Source: Methanobrevibacter thaueri (lineage in GTDB: Archaea > Methanobacteriota > Methanobacteria > Methanobacteriales > Methanobacteriaceae). From it: a DNA stretch of 63,977 bases. Positions 28,501 through 38,381 of this stretch are shown here, in pieces (within the stretch, counting starts at the first letter, position 1; each line of letters starts with the position of its first letter). The stretch is from contig NZ_MZGS01000032.1 of NCBI RefSeq assembly GCF_003111625.1, forward strand, positions 1 through 63,977. The letters run 5' to 3'. The position numbers were made by a program, and so were the translations under genes. The notes under the pieces are model-generated. The model saw only the letters and a program-made list of their open reading frames with translations, did not search any database and was not told the origin of the DNA.

Positions 28501-31500
28501 TGTTTAAAGCATATACATCAGCTTTAGCATCAATAGTGGCTTTGAAATCAGCATTTTCACCTATATTAATGTCAGATGGACCAGTAATATCAACGGTAGG
28601 AGTTGCTTTGGCCACCTTAACTGTTTCAGTGTCATTCCATACGTTCAAATGATCTTCATCGCCATGATAGAATACCCCAATAGCCCAACCAGTTTCATTG
28701 GCAGGTAAATTAGGAACAGTTATTGAGGCGAAACCTGCAATGGTAACGTCTAAGGAGAATATACCGCCGACAGTAATGCCTACCCTACCATCCAATGGAG
28801 TGCCGTCAGCTTCAGTTAAAGTAATGTTGATGACAGCATCTTCACCGTAGGTGATGTCCTCAGAGGTCACATTCAAGATTGGGTCAGGATAGAGTACAGT
28901 GAATATCTCGGTAGCGTAAGCACCATTATAATTGTCATTGCCTGGGAAGATTCCTAAAGCGGAATAGTGGCCAGAAGCCAATCCGGATACGTTGAATGAA
29001 CCGGTTCCGTTAGCAACGGTTACAGGGTATTCTGTGTTGTTTACAATGACATTGAATGTTTCATTCAATCCTTCACCATTGACGCCTAATAAAGTTACGT
29101 ATATGGTAACGTTTTCGCCCACTGGGATTGAATCGAATCTGACTTCAACAGTGAATTCTGTTACGTTTGCTTTTGGAATATCTAAGATACCGATGTATTT
29201 TACTAAGCCAGCCAAATTATAATTGGTTGAAATAACTTTTGGACCAGCTGTTTTAATAGTGTAGTCTACAGTGTACAATCCGGTAGTTTCATCAAAGGTA
29301 ATTTCGTCAATGGTTTCTCCGTTGACTGAGAATCTGAAATCGGCATCATAAATGGAATTGCCTTTTTCATCAGTCAATGTAGCATTGAGAGTGAAAGTAT
29401 CTCCTAATTCTGCAGGAACAGTTTGATTGCATAGGAATGTAGCATTTAATGCAGCAAGAACATCAATTCCAGCTTTAACATATATTTGTACTGCATCACC
29501 AGTGATTGTGTTGTTTAATAATGCTAATGTAGTGTTTGGATACCAAAGATATATTGCATTGGTATCTGCTTGAGCTTCATTATCATTAAATACTGAATTT
29601 GTAACACTAGCGCTTCCACTGGAAATAATTGCCCCACCTTTTAAAGATGCGGTGTTTTCAACAAAGGTACAACCGTCAACTACTAAATCACCATAGCCTT
29701 CGTTTTCAACAGCACCACCATAAGGAGCAGTGTTGCCGATAAAGTCTGAATCGCTAACTGTTACAGTAGCAGCATTAGTCCAGAAGTATACAGCACCACC
29801 ATCAGAAGATGCGGTGTTGTTGATGAAAGTACAGTTGTCAATTATGGAAGCAGCATCAACGCCAGGAAGGCTTACAGCTCCACCAAGGTTAGCAGAGTTA
29901 GCAATGAAAGTAGAATCAGTGATTGTAGCAGAAGATCCGGAAGGATGAACAACAATTGCTCCTCCTTGAGTATTGGAGGTTCCTGAGCTTCCTACACCTA
30001 CACCTTTGTTGTTTTCAAAGGTACAGTTTTCAACATTTAATTTTGAGGATTCTACGAAGATTGCACCACCGAATGTAGCGTTGTTTCCTTCAAATTTAGT
30101 ATTCACAACAGTTAAACTATATGGTTCTGTGTTCATGTATCCGAGTGAGCTTATTGCTCCACCATAAGATCCAGTGTTGTTTGCAAAGTAAGAATCTTTA
30201 ATGTAAGTTTCACCGGAAGTCACTACAACACCATCTAATAAGTCACCGTTGTTTCCGTCACGAATGACGATGTCTTTAAGGTTGTTGGTAATGTTAGTGT
30301 TATTAATGACTAGAGTGCCTTTTAAGTTGTAGATTGCTGCTCCGCCGTTGTCAGCGTTTGCTGTACGGAAAGTGATGTCGTTGCTGTCAAATACACAATT
30401 ATTAACATCTACTAAACCTTCTGAGTAGATTGCTCCACCACGGTAGGTAGCAGTGTTGTTAATGAAGTTGACAGTGCCTGCAAAGAGATTGCCTGTAGCA
30501 CCTACATAAACTGCGGCACCTTTTTCGGCTTTTGCATCGCGAAGTGTTGCATTATTTAAAGTAAATTTATCGGAAGTTACATTAAATATTCTAGCTTGGC
30601 CGTTACCACTAATAGTTGATCCGTTACCGTCAATGGTTAACACTTTATTGATTACAATACCGTCAACAATAGCTGAATCGAATTCTGGGTTGTATGTGTA
30701 ATCTCCATCCAATACGATGGTGTCGCCAGAATTAGCAGCTTCCACTAAGTTAGCTAAATCAGTTAAGGTTCTGAAAATGTTAAGGGTAGCGGTTTCGATT
30801 TCACTAGCATCTTCAAGATTTGCAGATACAACAAAAGTACCTGTTTCACTAGGAGTAAATACAGCACTGTAAACACCAGTAGTAGCATTAATTTCAATGC
30901 CTTCTACAATTGTGTCGCCTACAACAAATCTAAATGCATTATCAACAATTAGATTTCCATCCATATCGGTTACAGTAGCATTGAGAGTGTAAGGACTCAT
31001 ATGGATATTATAAGTGCCATTATCTAAAATTCTAACTTTTAATGGAGTAATTATAGTAGTGCCGCCTTTGGCTAAAATTTGTGCATCAGTACTGCCAGTA
31101 ATAACATTATTAGACAATGCTAATGTATTATAATTCCAAAGATAAATAGCATTTGTGTTAGCAACAGCAGCTTCATTATCATTGAATACTGAATTTGTAA
31201 CACTAGCGTTACCACTGGAAATAATTGCACCACCAGATACAGCAGCCTCATTTTCAACAAACTTAGAATTGTCAACTGCCAAGTCACCGTAACCTTCGTT
31301 TTCAATAGCACCACCATAATTAGCAGTGTTATTAGTGAAGTTTGAACCGGTAACAGTTAAATCAGAGTGACTAGAGTAGTATACAGCACCACCATCTACA
31401 GCAGAGTTACCAGTAAATGTTGAATCAGCAATTTCTAAATCAGCAGTATCAGACCAGAGGTATACAGCACCACCACTAATATCTGCAACGTTGTCAGTGA

Positions 31501-34500
31501 AAGTACAATTGTCAATAATGGAATCTTCACCAACGCCGGCAAGACTTACAGCACCACCAAGTTTAGCTGTGTTTCTATTGAATTTGGAATTGGTAATTGT
31601 TGCGGATGAACCCTCGGACATAACCAATATTGCTGCTCCTTGAGTTTCAGCTGTGCCTGAGCTACCTATTCCTACAGCGGCATTATCATTGAAGGTACAA
31701 TTATCAACAGTGAGCATTCCGCCTTCATTGTAAATTGCTGAACCGAAGGTAGCATTATTTCCTTCAAATACTGTATTATAAGCTTCTAATACAGACCCAT
31801 TGTTCTGATATATTCCAGCTCCCCAAGAACCTGTGTTGTTTGCAACGTAAGAGTTGTTGATTATTACAGCTCCGCCAAAATTAAAAATCACAGCATTGAT
31901 TAAGTGACCATCATTTCCATCACGGATAACAATGTCTTTCAAGTTATTTGTGACAGCAGTATTATTGATATATACAATTCCGCCATTGTTGTAGATAGCG
32001 GCTCCACCGTTATCATCATTTGAGGCACGGTAAGTAATGTCATTGCTGTCAATTACGCAACCATCAATGCCCACTAAACCTTCAGTGTAAATGGCTCCAC
32101 CACGGTAGGTAGCGGTGTTATTGATGAAGTTGACATTTTCGGCCATGAACATTTCACCTTTATTGATGTATAGTCCCGCACCTTTATCGGCTTTACCGTC
32201 ACGAATTGTCATGTTTGATAACATTATCATGTTTGAAGTAACATTGAAGACTCTGGCTTGATTGTTACCGCTGATTGTGTAACCTTTACCGTCGATGGAA
32301 ATTCCTTGGTCAAGTACAATACCATTTACTAAAGCGGAATCGACTGTTTCGTTGTAAGTGAAGTCGTATGGTAATTCAAATGTGTTTCCTTCAAGATTGT
32401 CAAGTTGATATTGCAAGTCTGTGAATGAACCTTTCTTGATTACAACAATTGTGCCTGTTGTAATGGTTAAGTTATTTGAATCGGATGTGACAGTGACAGT
32501 GTAGGTTCCAGGAGTTGTAATGGCAACTGACCTTTCATATCTGCCGGATGTTGAATTGTAAACAGCACCATAAGATGTAGCCAATTCATCAATGTAGAAT
32601 TTTAAAGTATTATCTTCAATTAAATTACCATTGTCATCAGTGACAACAGCATATAAATTTACATCTTCGATAAAAGTATGAGTTTCGGCATCTAAAACTG
32701 TAACAATTAATTCAGAAGTAATTGAACCGTCCCAGTTACCTATTGCAGTAGCATCACCGGCAATAGTGTTATTAGATAATTTTAAAGTACCTTCAGTTGA
32801 AATAGCACTACCCCAACCAGCAGTGTTTCCTTCAAATTCGGAGTTTTCTACAGTTACGGTGGCATCTCCTTGAGTCCAGAGATATACTGCTCCACCGTCA
32901 TTAGCAGCGTTATTGATGAATGTACAATTATCTACAGTGGTATCACCGTCAACGCCAGCAAAACTTACAGCACCACCCGCATTAGCAGAGTTGCCAATGA
33001 AAGTAGAATCGCTGATGTTTGCTGAAGCGCCAGTAGGGAATACTACAATAGCTCCACCATGAGTATTAGAAGTGCCAGTACTTCCAACACCTACACCTTT
33101 GTTGTTTTCAAAGGTACAGTTATCGACTTTTAAGTTTGAGGATTCTACAAAGATTGCACCACCGAATGTAGCGTTGTTTCCTTCAAATGTAGTATCAATT
33201 ACATTTAAAGTGTAAGGATTAGTGTTCATGTATCCTAGGGAACTTATTGCTCCACCCCATGATCCAGTGTTGTTTGCAAAGTAAGAATCTATAATAAAAG
33301 TATCACCGGTAGTTACAACGACACCAACTAATAAATCACCATTATTACCACTACGGATAGTGATGTTTTTAAGGTTATTGGTAATATTGGAGCGGTAAAC
33401 AGTTAAAACACCGTTTAAGTTGTATATTGCTGCTCCACCGTTATCATCGTTTGCTGTACGGAAAGTGATGTCGTTGCTGTCAAATAGACAATCCCCAACC
33501 AGTACATTACCTTCAGAGTAAATTGCTCCACCACGTTTTACAGCAGTGTTATTGATAAAGTTAACACTATCAGCCATTAACTTAGCACCACTGTTAACAT
33601 AAACACCAGCACCTTTTTCAGCAGCACCATTAGTAATAATCATATTATTTAATGTAAGAGTTACACCATCAGCAACAGTGAATAATCTGGATACATTAGC
33701 ACCATCAATAATTACTCCATTACCGTTAAGAGTGATGTCTTTGCTTATTACAACACCAGTGTCCTTAATTGCGGAATCATGATTTTCAAGGTAACTGAAT
33801 CCGTAAGTTAAATTAAGAGTTCCATTAGTATTAGCATCAATTAAAGCTTGTAATGAGCTTAATGGACTTTCAAATATTATAGTGGCAGCGGTAGTGTGAG
33901 CCGCATCATAATCTTTTGCAGTTACTTCATAACTACCTGGGTTTGTGAAAGTGTAGGTAGCTGTGTGAGTTCCAGTAGTTTTATCATAAACGATAGCAAC
34001 TTCGTCGCCACCAACTAATAAAACAAGATTTTTATCAATAATTGCATTTCCATTGTCATCAGTAATATAAGCAGTTATCTCATTGGTTGGTAGGATAGTA
34101 ACGACAGTTTGACCTTGTAAAATGTTAACAAATAGTTCTGATTCGATAGTACCATAATAGTTAGCTATTGGTGCGGGACTAGCGCCAGTAATTGTATTTC
34201 CAGATAATTCCAAATCAGCGTCATTGGAAATGGCACTACCAAATGGAGCATCATTGTCAACAAATGTAGAATCTTTTACGGTTACAGTAGCGCCATCAGC
34301 TGCATAGTTGTAGATTGCTCCACCTTCGCTGTAACCTGTGTTTTCAACGAATTCACAGTCATCGATTAATACATCCCCAGCCCTACTTATACTTACGGCT
34401 CCACCAACTTTAGCAATGTTTCTATTGAATCTGGAGTTACTAATGATTGCACTAGAAGTAGAACCCATGACCAATATGGCTGCAGCTTGAGTATTAGCTG

Positions 34501-35608
34501 TTCCCGGACTTCCTACACCTTCACAGCGATTATCAGTGAAATTACAGTTTTCCACAATAATAGATGTGCCTTCATCATAGATTGCAGCACCGAAAGTGGC
34601 TACATTGCCTTCAAATACTGTATTGGTTACTGTGAATGTTTCGTTACCTGTTACATATACTCCTCCACCCCAAGATCCGCTGTTGTTTGCGATGTAGGAG
34701 TTTATGATGTAGAGACGGCTTGTGGAAACAATTGCCGCATTGATAAAGTCTCCAGCATTTCCTGCACGATAGACTATGTCCTTAATGTTGTTGATGACCT
34801 TGACATTATCTAAATTAGTTGTTCCGCCATTGTTGTAGATTGCTGCTCCACCGTTATCATCGTTTGCAGAACGGAAAGTGATGTCGTTTCCGTCAAAAGT
34901 GGAGCCTGTCGCTTCAAAGTTTCCTTCATTATAAACGGCACCACCGCGATAGGTAGCGACGTTTTCATTAAAGTTAGTTCCGTCAACCACTAATGTTCCG
35001 GTAGAGTATACCGCTCCACCTTTATCAGCAGTGTTTTCAGTTAAGGTAGAACCAGATATTGTGGCGATGCCAGTGTTATAAATAGCACCACCGAGGGAAG
35101 CGTTATTAGCTGTTAATGTTGAACTCATAATATTAACAGTACCCTCATTGTAAATAGCTCCACCGTTTATTCCATTACCATTAGTCAGGATGACATTATT
35201 TAAAAGTACAGAGCATCCTGAATTAATCTTGAAAATTCCACCTAAATTCTTTGCATCGATTGTGTATGCATCGTTACCGAAGATATTGAAGTTCTTGTTG
35301 ATTACAATATCGGATTCCCCTTCTGCTCTAATATAGTTAGATTGGAGGTTTACCATTCCGGTAGTTGATTGATCGATTTCTGCTTGAAGTTGGGTGAAAT
35401 TCTTATCACCGACATCAGCCAATACGTCTGTGTTGTCCGTTACCGCGAGTGCGTCAACGTCTTCTGAAGCCACCTCTTCAATAGGAGCTTCATCTACAGC
35501 CTGTATGGCTGAGTCTGAAGTATCATTAATATCTGCTGCAGAAACAGCAGAAATTGCTAATATCATTACCATTACTAGCAACAATATTGAAATTTTCGAT
35601 TTCTTCAT
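25583..35608 (-). CDS. Giant adhesin-like protein with beta-helix and Ig-like repeats
   Basis: This is a 3341-residue secreted protein. It has a signal peptide (KKSKISILLLVMVMILAISAVSA) followed by an acidic stretch. Four tandem modules of about 480-560 residues come next, each a right-handed beta-helix with polymorphic-membrane-protein-like repeats (GGAIYNEG, GGAVYLW, NNTATYRGGAIY) ended by an Ig-like domain. About a dozen Ig-like domains of ~90 residues follow, often with a YNGDDNY or YTGDDKYS type turn. The Lys-rich C-terminal domain ends in LTIKK. I choose the ATG at 35608 because the signal peptide starts there and GAGGT lies 10 nt upstream; the longer frame begins within that site. It is most likely a wall-bound adhesin reaching well beyond the pseudomurein and binding host or partner-cell glycans. 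The beta-helix could also be enzymatic, but I see no catalytic motif. Confidence 0.9.
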   Translation of the reverse strand: MKKSKISILLLVMVMILAISAVSAADINDTSDSAIQAVDEAPIEEVASEDVDALAVTDNTDVLADVGDKNFTQLQAEIDQSTTGMVNLQSNYIRAEGESDIVINKNFNIFGNDAYTIDAKNLGGIFKINSGCSVLLNNVILTNGNGINGGAIYNEGTVNIMSSTLTANNASLGGAIYNTGIATISGSTLTENTADKGGAVYSTGTLVVDGTNFNENVATYRGGAVYNEGNFEATGSTFDGNDITFRSANDDNGGAAIYNNGGTTNLDNVKVINNIKDIVYRAGNAGDFINAAIVSTSRLYIINSYIANNSGSWGGGVYVTGNETFTVTNTVFEGNVATFGAAIYDEGTSIIVENCNFTDNRCEGVGSPGTANTQAAAILVMGSTSSAIISNSRFNRNIAKVGGAVSISRAGDVLIDDCEFVENTGYSEGGAIYNYAADGATVTVKDSTFVDNDAPFGSAISNDADLELSGNTITGASPAPIANYYGTIESELFVNILQGQTVVTILPTNEITAYITDDNGNAIIDKNLVLLVGGDEVAIVYDKTTGTHTATYTFTNPGSYEVTAKDYDAAHTTAATIIFESPLSSLQALIDANTNGTLNLTYGFSYLENHDSAIKDTGVVISKDITLNGNGVIIDGANVSRLFTVADGVTLTLNNMIITNGAAEKGAGVYVNSGAKLMADSVNFINNTAVKRGGAIYSEGNVLVGDCLFDSNDITFRTANDDNGGAAIYNLNGVLTVYRSNITNNLKNITIRSGNNGDLLVGVVVTTGDTFIIDSYFANNTGSWGGAISSLGYMNTNPYTLNVIDTTFEGNNATFGGAIFVESSNLKVDNCTFENNKGVGVGSTGTSNTHGGAIVVFPTGASANISDSTFIGNSANAGGAVSFAGVDGDTTVDNCTFINNAANDGGAVYLWTQGDATVTVENSEFEGNTAGWGSAISTEGTLKLSNNTIAGDATAIGNWDGSITSELIVTVLDAETHTFIEDVNLYAVVTDDNGNLIEDNTLKFYIDELATSYGAVYNSTSGRYERSVAITTPGTYTVTVTSDSNNLTITTGTIVVIKKGSFTDLQYQLDNLEGNTFELPYDFTYNETVDSALVNGIVLDQGISIDGKGYTISGNNQARVFNVTSNMIMLSNMTIRDGKADKGAGLYINKGEMFMAENVNFINNTATYRGGAIYTEGLVGIDGCVIDSNDITYRASNDDNGGAAIYNNGGIVYINNTAVTNNLKDIVIRDGNDGHLINAVIFNFGGAVIINNSYVANNTGSWGAGIYQNNGSVLEAYNTVFEGNNATFGSAIYNEGGMLTVDNCTFNDNAAVGIGSSGTAETQGAAILVMSEGSSATITNSKFNRNTAKLGGAVSLAGVGEDSIIDNCTFTDNVADISGGAVYLWSDTADLEIADSTFTGNSAVDGGAVYYSSHSDLTVTGSNFTNNTANYGGAIENEGYGDLAVDNSKFVENEAAVSGGAIISSGNASVTNSVFNDNEAAVANTNAIYLWNYNTLALSNNVITGSTDAQILAKGGTTIITPLKVRILDNGTYNIHMSPYTLNATVTDMDGNLIVDNAFRFVVGDTIVEGIEINATTGVYSAVFTPSETGTFVVSANLEDASEIETATLNIFRTLTDLANLVEAANSGDTIVLDGDYTYNPEFDSAIVDGIVINKVLTIDGNGSTISGNGQARIFNVTSDKFTLNNATLRDAKAEKGAAVYVGATGNLFAGTVNFINNTATYRGGAIYSEGLVDVNNCVFDSNDITFRTANADNGGAAIYNLKGTLVINNTNITNNLKDIVIRDGNNGDLLDGVVVTSGETYIKDSYFANNTGSYGGAISSLGYMNTEPYSLTVVNTKFEGNNATFGGAIFVESSKLNVENCTFENNKGVGVGSSGTSNTQGGAIVVHPSGSSATITDSTFIANSANLGGAVSLPGVDAASIIDNCTFINNTASSDGGAVYFWTNAATVTVSDSDFIGNTAPYGGAVENEGYGDLVVDGCTFVENTASLKGGAIISSGSASVTNSVFNDNEAQADTNAIYLWYPNTTLALLNNTITGDAVQIYVKAGIDVLAALNATFLCNQTVPAELGDTFTLNATLTDEKGNSIYDADFRFSVNGETIDEITFDETTGLYTVDYTIKTAGPKVISTNYNLAGLVKYIGILDIPKANVTEFTVEVRFDSIPVGENVTIYVTLLGVNGEGLNETFNVIVNNTEYPVTVANGTGSFNVSGLASGHYSALGIFPGNDNYNGAYATEIFTVLYPDPILNVTSEDITYGEDAVINITLTEADGTPLDGRVGITVGGIFSLDVTIAGFASITVPNLPANETGWAIGVFYHGDEDHLNVWNDTETVKVAKATPTVDITGPSDINIGENADFKATIDAKADVYALNIWVDGVEYIVMGPGEWDSNVAEFMITSDWLPEARDYNITVQFIGNENYTASENVSQILTVNKIDVGNVIQISGSTVTYGENATVTVELPMDAEGNVTVIIPDVGTFNATVEGGLAVVEIPGLGAGLYELFAVEYSGDNRYASHTGMATVEVKQAKSSVEIKPIAEVTYGNNVTIRYTVLNATTIKINVAYGGLVPVCYVTFDANVSKYDGSLVLSNLAAGEYFVVVENDGNDNYTFSAAPAEFTVNKAEPTMQTEIRPNIKAGDANVVVQVVLPENATGKVMLLIDGEPTNQMGYDLINGTVNITVPADFVNAGKRSYYVIYDGDDNYTSAYDLKSFEVSKADPMVIIAVIPDINNKEPDAVSIFVGNITGGLTVARATGQILIEGYGLARLEDLENGIYNLELIDIVPGDYEIKVTYLGDDNFNNATNSTKFTVPKRAATVELTNVTANILGGQNATFTVNMNPDSANGNVTIYINGTEYATVVLDDEYANATVSIPGLGKGTHTIGVKYNGNDHYNASEVVNTTVTVEKAGSKVTIDPIDNVTFGHTVEISYTVENETTVTYSVVNESGVEQTYQIKDGKLVLSGLSVGNYTVTITNAENNMFTGDSATAKFTVSENPTFDFNVNFPENSTDTVFSISVPEDAGGYLLVDIDGQHYYAPVENGTASISIPGLAPGNYTATVSYTGDGKYDNATITKEVTVPSNLPEDALTIPENGDTETPTTYSISLPADATGFLIVDVDGTKYVAALENGSASVTVPALSEGQHNVTVTYTGDDKYSSASKSTTLNVKKPVYKITNNKNVKAVYSAKAYYKVLVTKDGKAVGAGEKVTIKYNGKTYTVKTDSKGYATLKLNTKVKVKKYTITAEYKGVKVTNKVTIKHVIKAKNKKVKKSKKVTKVKITLKKVNGKVLKAKKLKVKFKGKKYTVKTNKKGVATWKVKKSMLKKLKVGKKYKYKVTYGKDVVTKKLTIKK
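29165..35400. repeat. Four tandem ~1.5 kb modules within the giant adhesin gene
   Basis: On the minus strand the modules run approximately 35400-33865, 33865-32430, 32430-30760 and 30760-29165. Modules 2 and 4 share long near-identical DNA, for example around 29990-30030 and 33090-33130. This points to duplication and ongoing recombination between copies. The copies make length variation and assembly collapse likely. Confidence 0.8.
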
Positions 35609-35943
35609 TTTTATACGCAACCTCATTTTTCGATTTAATCTAAACTAAAAATTTTAGATTAATCGTGTTATATATATGATGTGTATAATATATAAAGTAA
35701 TCTATATAATTTTTAATTTTTTTAAAAAACAATATTGCCTTATCTAAAAAAAAGTAATAAATTTAAAAAATAATTAAAAAAATTATAAAAAATTAAACAA
35801 TTTTAAAAAAATATTAGTAAAAATAACTAACTGTTTATAATTTGTTTTCAAGCGGGAAATATCTCTCCTAAAATAAACAAACCGTAAAAATTCAATTAAG
35901 ACCAAACATTAAAAATATATTTAAAACTATATAATATATTATT
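35609..35943. other. Divergent intergenic region between the giant adhesin and cfbB/cbiA
   Basis: These 335 bases are extremely AT-rich and I see no coding potential. On the minus side, an inverted repeat around TCTAAA/TTTAGA near 35638-35660 and several TATA-like tracts near 35670-35710 could be the adhesin promoter. A GTAATAA, a weak form of the GTAATAC motif, is at 35754-35760. On the plus side, ATATATTTAAAACTATATA just before 35944 is the probable TATA region of cfbB/cbiA. The gene has no ribosome-binding site and may be leaderless. Confidence 0.4.
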
Positions 35944-37287
35944 ATGAGAATAATTCTAGCAGGCACCGGAAGTGCAGTTGGAAAAACCACAATTGCAACC
36001 GGAATAATGAAAGCCTTAAGTGAAAAGTACAATGTGCAACCTTTTAAGGCGGGTCCCGATTATATCGACCCTTCCTACCACACACTGGCTACAGGGAACA
36101 CTTCAAGAAACCTGGATTCATTTTTCATGAAGCCTGGCCAGATTAGAGACTCTTTTTTAAAAGGAATGGAAGGCAAGGACATCGCAGTCATTGAAGGGGT
36201 CAGAGGATTATATGAAGGAATAGATTCAATCAATGATATAGGAAGCACTTCAAGCATTGCAAAAGCTTTAGACGCACCGGTAATTCTAATCATCAACTCA
36301 AGAAGCCTTGTGAAAAGCGCTGCAGCACTAGTTCTTGGATTTAAGGCTCTGGATCCTGAAATCAATATTGCAGGAGTAATCCTAAACAAGGTAAAAAACA
36401 AGGCACATTATGAAAAGACCAAAAGGTCAATTGAAGAGATAACAAAAACCGAAGTAATCGGCGGAATTGTGCGTGACGACAACATTTCAATTGAACAGAG
36501 GCATCTGGGCCTTGTTCCTGCACGTGAAAGGGAAACCTCAATCAAGTTCATTGACATCTGGTCAAAAACCATTAAAGAATCGATTGATTTGGACAGACTG
36601 GTTGAAATAGCAAAATCTGCGCCTAAAATAACATCTGAAACCATTCCTATTTGGAACAAGTTAAACAAGGAACCTGTCAAAATCGGTGTTGCATATGATG
36701 AGGTGTTTAACTTCTACTATAAAGAGAACATTGAGGCTTTAGAGGCCAATAACGCTAAAATCGAATATTTCTCACCCCTAAGTGATGAAAATCTCCCTGA
36801 TGTAGACGGACTGTATATCGGTGGAGGATATCCCGAATTATTCTCGAAAGAGTTATCCGCAAACACTCAAATGCTTAAGGACATCAAACAGTTCCACAAT
36901 GAAGAAAGACCTATTTTTGCAGAATGCGGAGGCCTGATGTACCTTATGAATTCCATTCATGATGACAAGGTGGTTGACATTTATCCGTACAAGGCCGTTT
37001 TGACAGACCGTGTGCAGGCACTCAAATACACAATAGCTGAAGTGCAGGAGGACAACATCATCTCCAAAAAGGGAGAGGTGTTCCACGGGCATGAATTCCA
37101 CTACTCAAAGGTCATTGTTGATGAACTGAAAAATCCATTGGCATTTAAAGTGACCAGAGGAAAAGGATCATACGAGCTTCAGGACGGTTTTATGGAGAAA
37201 AACACTCTTGCAAGCTATGTTCACACTCACGTTGCTGCAATGCCTAACTTTGGAGGAAATCTGACTATTTCAGCTAGGGAACTTTGA
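35944..37287 (+). CDS. cfbB: Ni-sirohydrochlorin or cobyrinate a,c-diamide synthase
   Basis: This 447-residue ATP-dependent amidotransferase converts the a and c acetate side chains of a tetrapyrrole to amides using glutamine. The N-terminal P-loop domain has GTGSAVGKT at residues 7-15. The C-terminal class I-like glutamine amidotransferase domain has the nucleophile Cys328 in AECGGLMYL and a late HTHVA. The CfbB form acts on Ni-sirohydrochlorin in F430 synthesis, and the CbiA form acts on cobyrinate in B12 synthesis. The two are paralogues, and sequence inspection alone does not separate them safely; cfbB is my first choice. No ribosome-binding site is visible and a TATA-like stretch lies about 25 nt upstream, so the mRNA may be leaderless. 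Confidence 0.85.
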   Translation: MRIILAGTGSAVGKTTIATGIMKALSEKYNVQPFKAGPDYIDPSYHTLATGNTSRNLDSFFMKPGQIRDSFLKGMEGKDIAVIEGVRGLYEGIDSINDIGSTSSIAKALDAPVILIINSRSLVKSAAALVLGFKALDPEINIAGVILNKVKNKAHYEKTKRSIEEITKTEVIGGIVRDDNISIEQRHLGLVPARERETSIKFIDIWSKTIKESIDLDRLVEIAKSAPKITSETIPIWNKLNKEPVKIGVAYDEVFNFYYKENIEALEANNAKIEYFSPLSDENLPDVDGLYIGGGYPELFSKELSANTQMLKDIKQFHNEERPIFAECGGLMYLMNSIHDDKVVDIYPYKAVLTDRVQALKYTIAEVQEDNIISKKGEVFHGHEFHYSKVIVDELKNPLAFKVTRGKGSYELQDGFMEKNTLASYVHTHVAAMPNFGGNLTISAREL

Positions 37288-38336
37288 GATTAATGAAGGA
37301 TGAAGTAGACTTTTTCAATCCGATGATATTGGTCGTCGGAATACTCGCATTTCTCGCAATGGGCTACATTGGCTCATTCAACTACAGGTTTGAAGATCCC
37401 CTAAAGCTGGAAGTGATACTGACAGTTGCCCTTGCATGCATCGTGTTCATTGTTGGCTATTTAATTTCAGCAAAGAAAGTGAATCCTAAAAATTCATCTG
37501 ATTTTGATTTTTTAGGCGAGAAACTGCTATTGTCCCTGACAATTATCGCCCTAATATTGCAAACATTGAATCTGGTCCTTTTAGGAGGCATCCCTCTTTT
37601 TGACAGCACTCTAAAGGCAAATGCAACAACAAACATCTGGAGAGTCGCATACCCCCTATTCCTAATCATGGTCAATCTGCTTCTGGCAAAGCACTACAGC
37701 AGGAAATACCTTATTCTTGTCCTTGCGGGAGGGCTGATTTTCGGCCTTAACGGTTACAGAACATCAGTTTTGGGAATCTTGGGAAGCTCATTCATAACTC
37801 TCTATTACCTGGACAAGGTTTCAAGGAAAATGGGAATTGCCTTTATTGCGCTAATCGTAGCCGGATTGATGGCCGTAGGATACATTGCATCACAGTCAAT
37901 CGCAACACAGCACTGGACACTCAACCCATTGGAACTGATATTCTACCGTGCGGCATTCACCCTGGAAGTCCTTGAAAAGATAATTCCGTTGGCAGGAACA
38001 ACAAACGGCAAGATACTGTCGATGATTTTCTCATCAGGAAGCCCAAGAACATTCATAGGAAATTATGTGCTTCACTATGACGTCTGCCTGACATCAACAC
38101 TGTTCGGACCCGTCATGCTAGATTTCGGCCATATCGGCTTAACAATTCAAATGCTGTTTATGGGAGTGTTCCTCGGCATTCTAAACAAACTAAAAAAAGG
38201 ATTCGGAATCGGAATCTATTCCATCATCTTGACCCATACAATTATCTGGATTGAAACCGGCCCTACAGACATCATGGTCTGGTTTTTATACCTGATAGGA
38301 CTATTTTACATTACAATATCCTTTAAAAAAAAATAG
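37284..38336 (+). CDS. Polytopic membrane protein, oligosaccharide repeat-unit polymerase-like
   Basis: This protein of about 350 residues has roughly ten hydrophobic helices. A conserved-looking loop ([12 protein letters not shown], with an Arg in a membrane context) and a late extracytoplasmic loop ([11 protein letters not shown]) recall Wzy/O-antigen polymerase-type proteins that link glycan repeat units outside the membrane. The frame opens with a TTG that overlaps the cfbB/cbiA stop (TTGA). An ATG at 37293 is an equally possible start, giving 347 residues. Either way it is translationally coupled to the tetrapyrrole gene, an odd pairing. Together with the flippase at 1.8 kb it hints at surface glycan assembly. 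The family assignment is moderate. Confidence 0.6.
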   Translation: MRLMKDEVDFFNPMILVVGILAFLAMGYIGSFNYRFEDPLKLEVILTVALACIVFIVGYLISAKKVNPKNSSDFDFLGEKLLLSLTIIALILQTLNLVLLGGIPLFDSTLKANATTNIWRVAYPLFLIMVNLLLAKHYSRKYLILVLAGGLIFGLNGYRTSVLGILGSSFITLYYLDKVSRKMGIAFIALIVAGLMAVGYIASQSIATQHWTLNPLELIFYRAAFTLEVLEKIIPLAGTTNGKILSMIFSSGSPRTFIGNYVLHYDVCLTSTLFGPVMLDFGHIGLTIQMLFMGVFLGILNKLKKGFGIGIYSIILTHTIIWIETGPTDIMVWFLYLIGLFYITISFKKK

Positions 38337-38340
38337 AGTG

Positions 38341-38362
38341 AAATGAGAAGTTAATCTCATTT
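38341..38362. terminator. Bidirectional terminator between convergent genes
   Basis: AAATGAGA (38341-38348) pairs with TCTCATTT (38355-38362) in the 45-nt gap between convergent genes. A-rich sequence before it (AAAAAAAAATAGAG) gives a T-tract on the minus strand. Confidence 0.45.
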
Positions 38363-38381
38363 GCTTGAAACCACAATTAAC

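Noticed and set aside
29165-35400. The repeated blocks as a CRISPR array or satellite
   Set aside because: They are in-frame protein repeats of ~1.5 kb modules within one coding sequence, with no short direct repeats and spacers.
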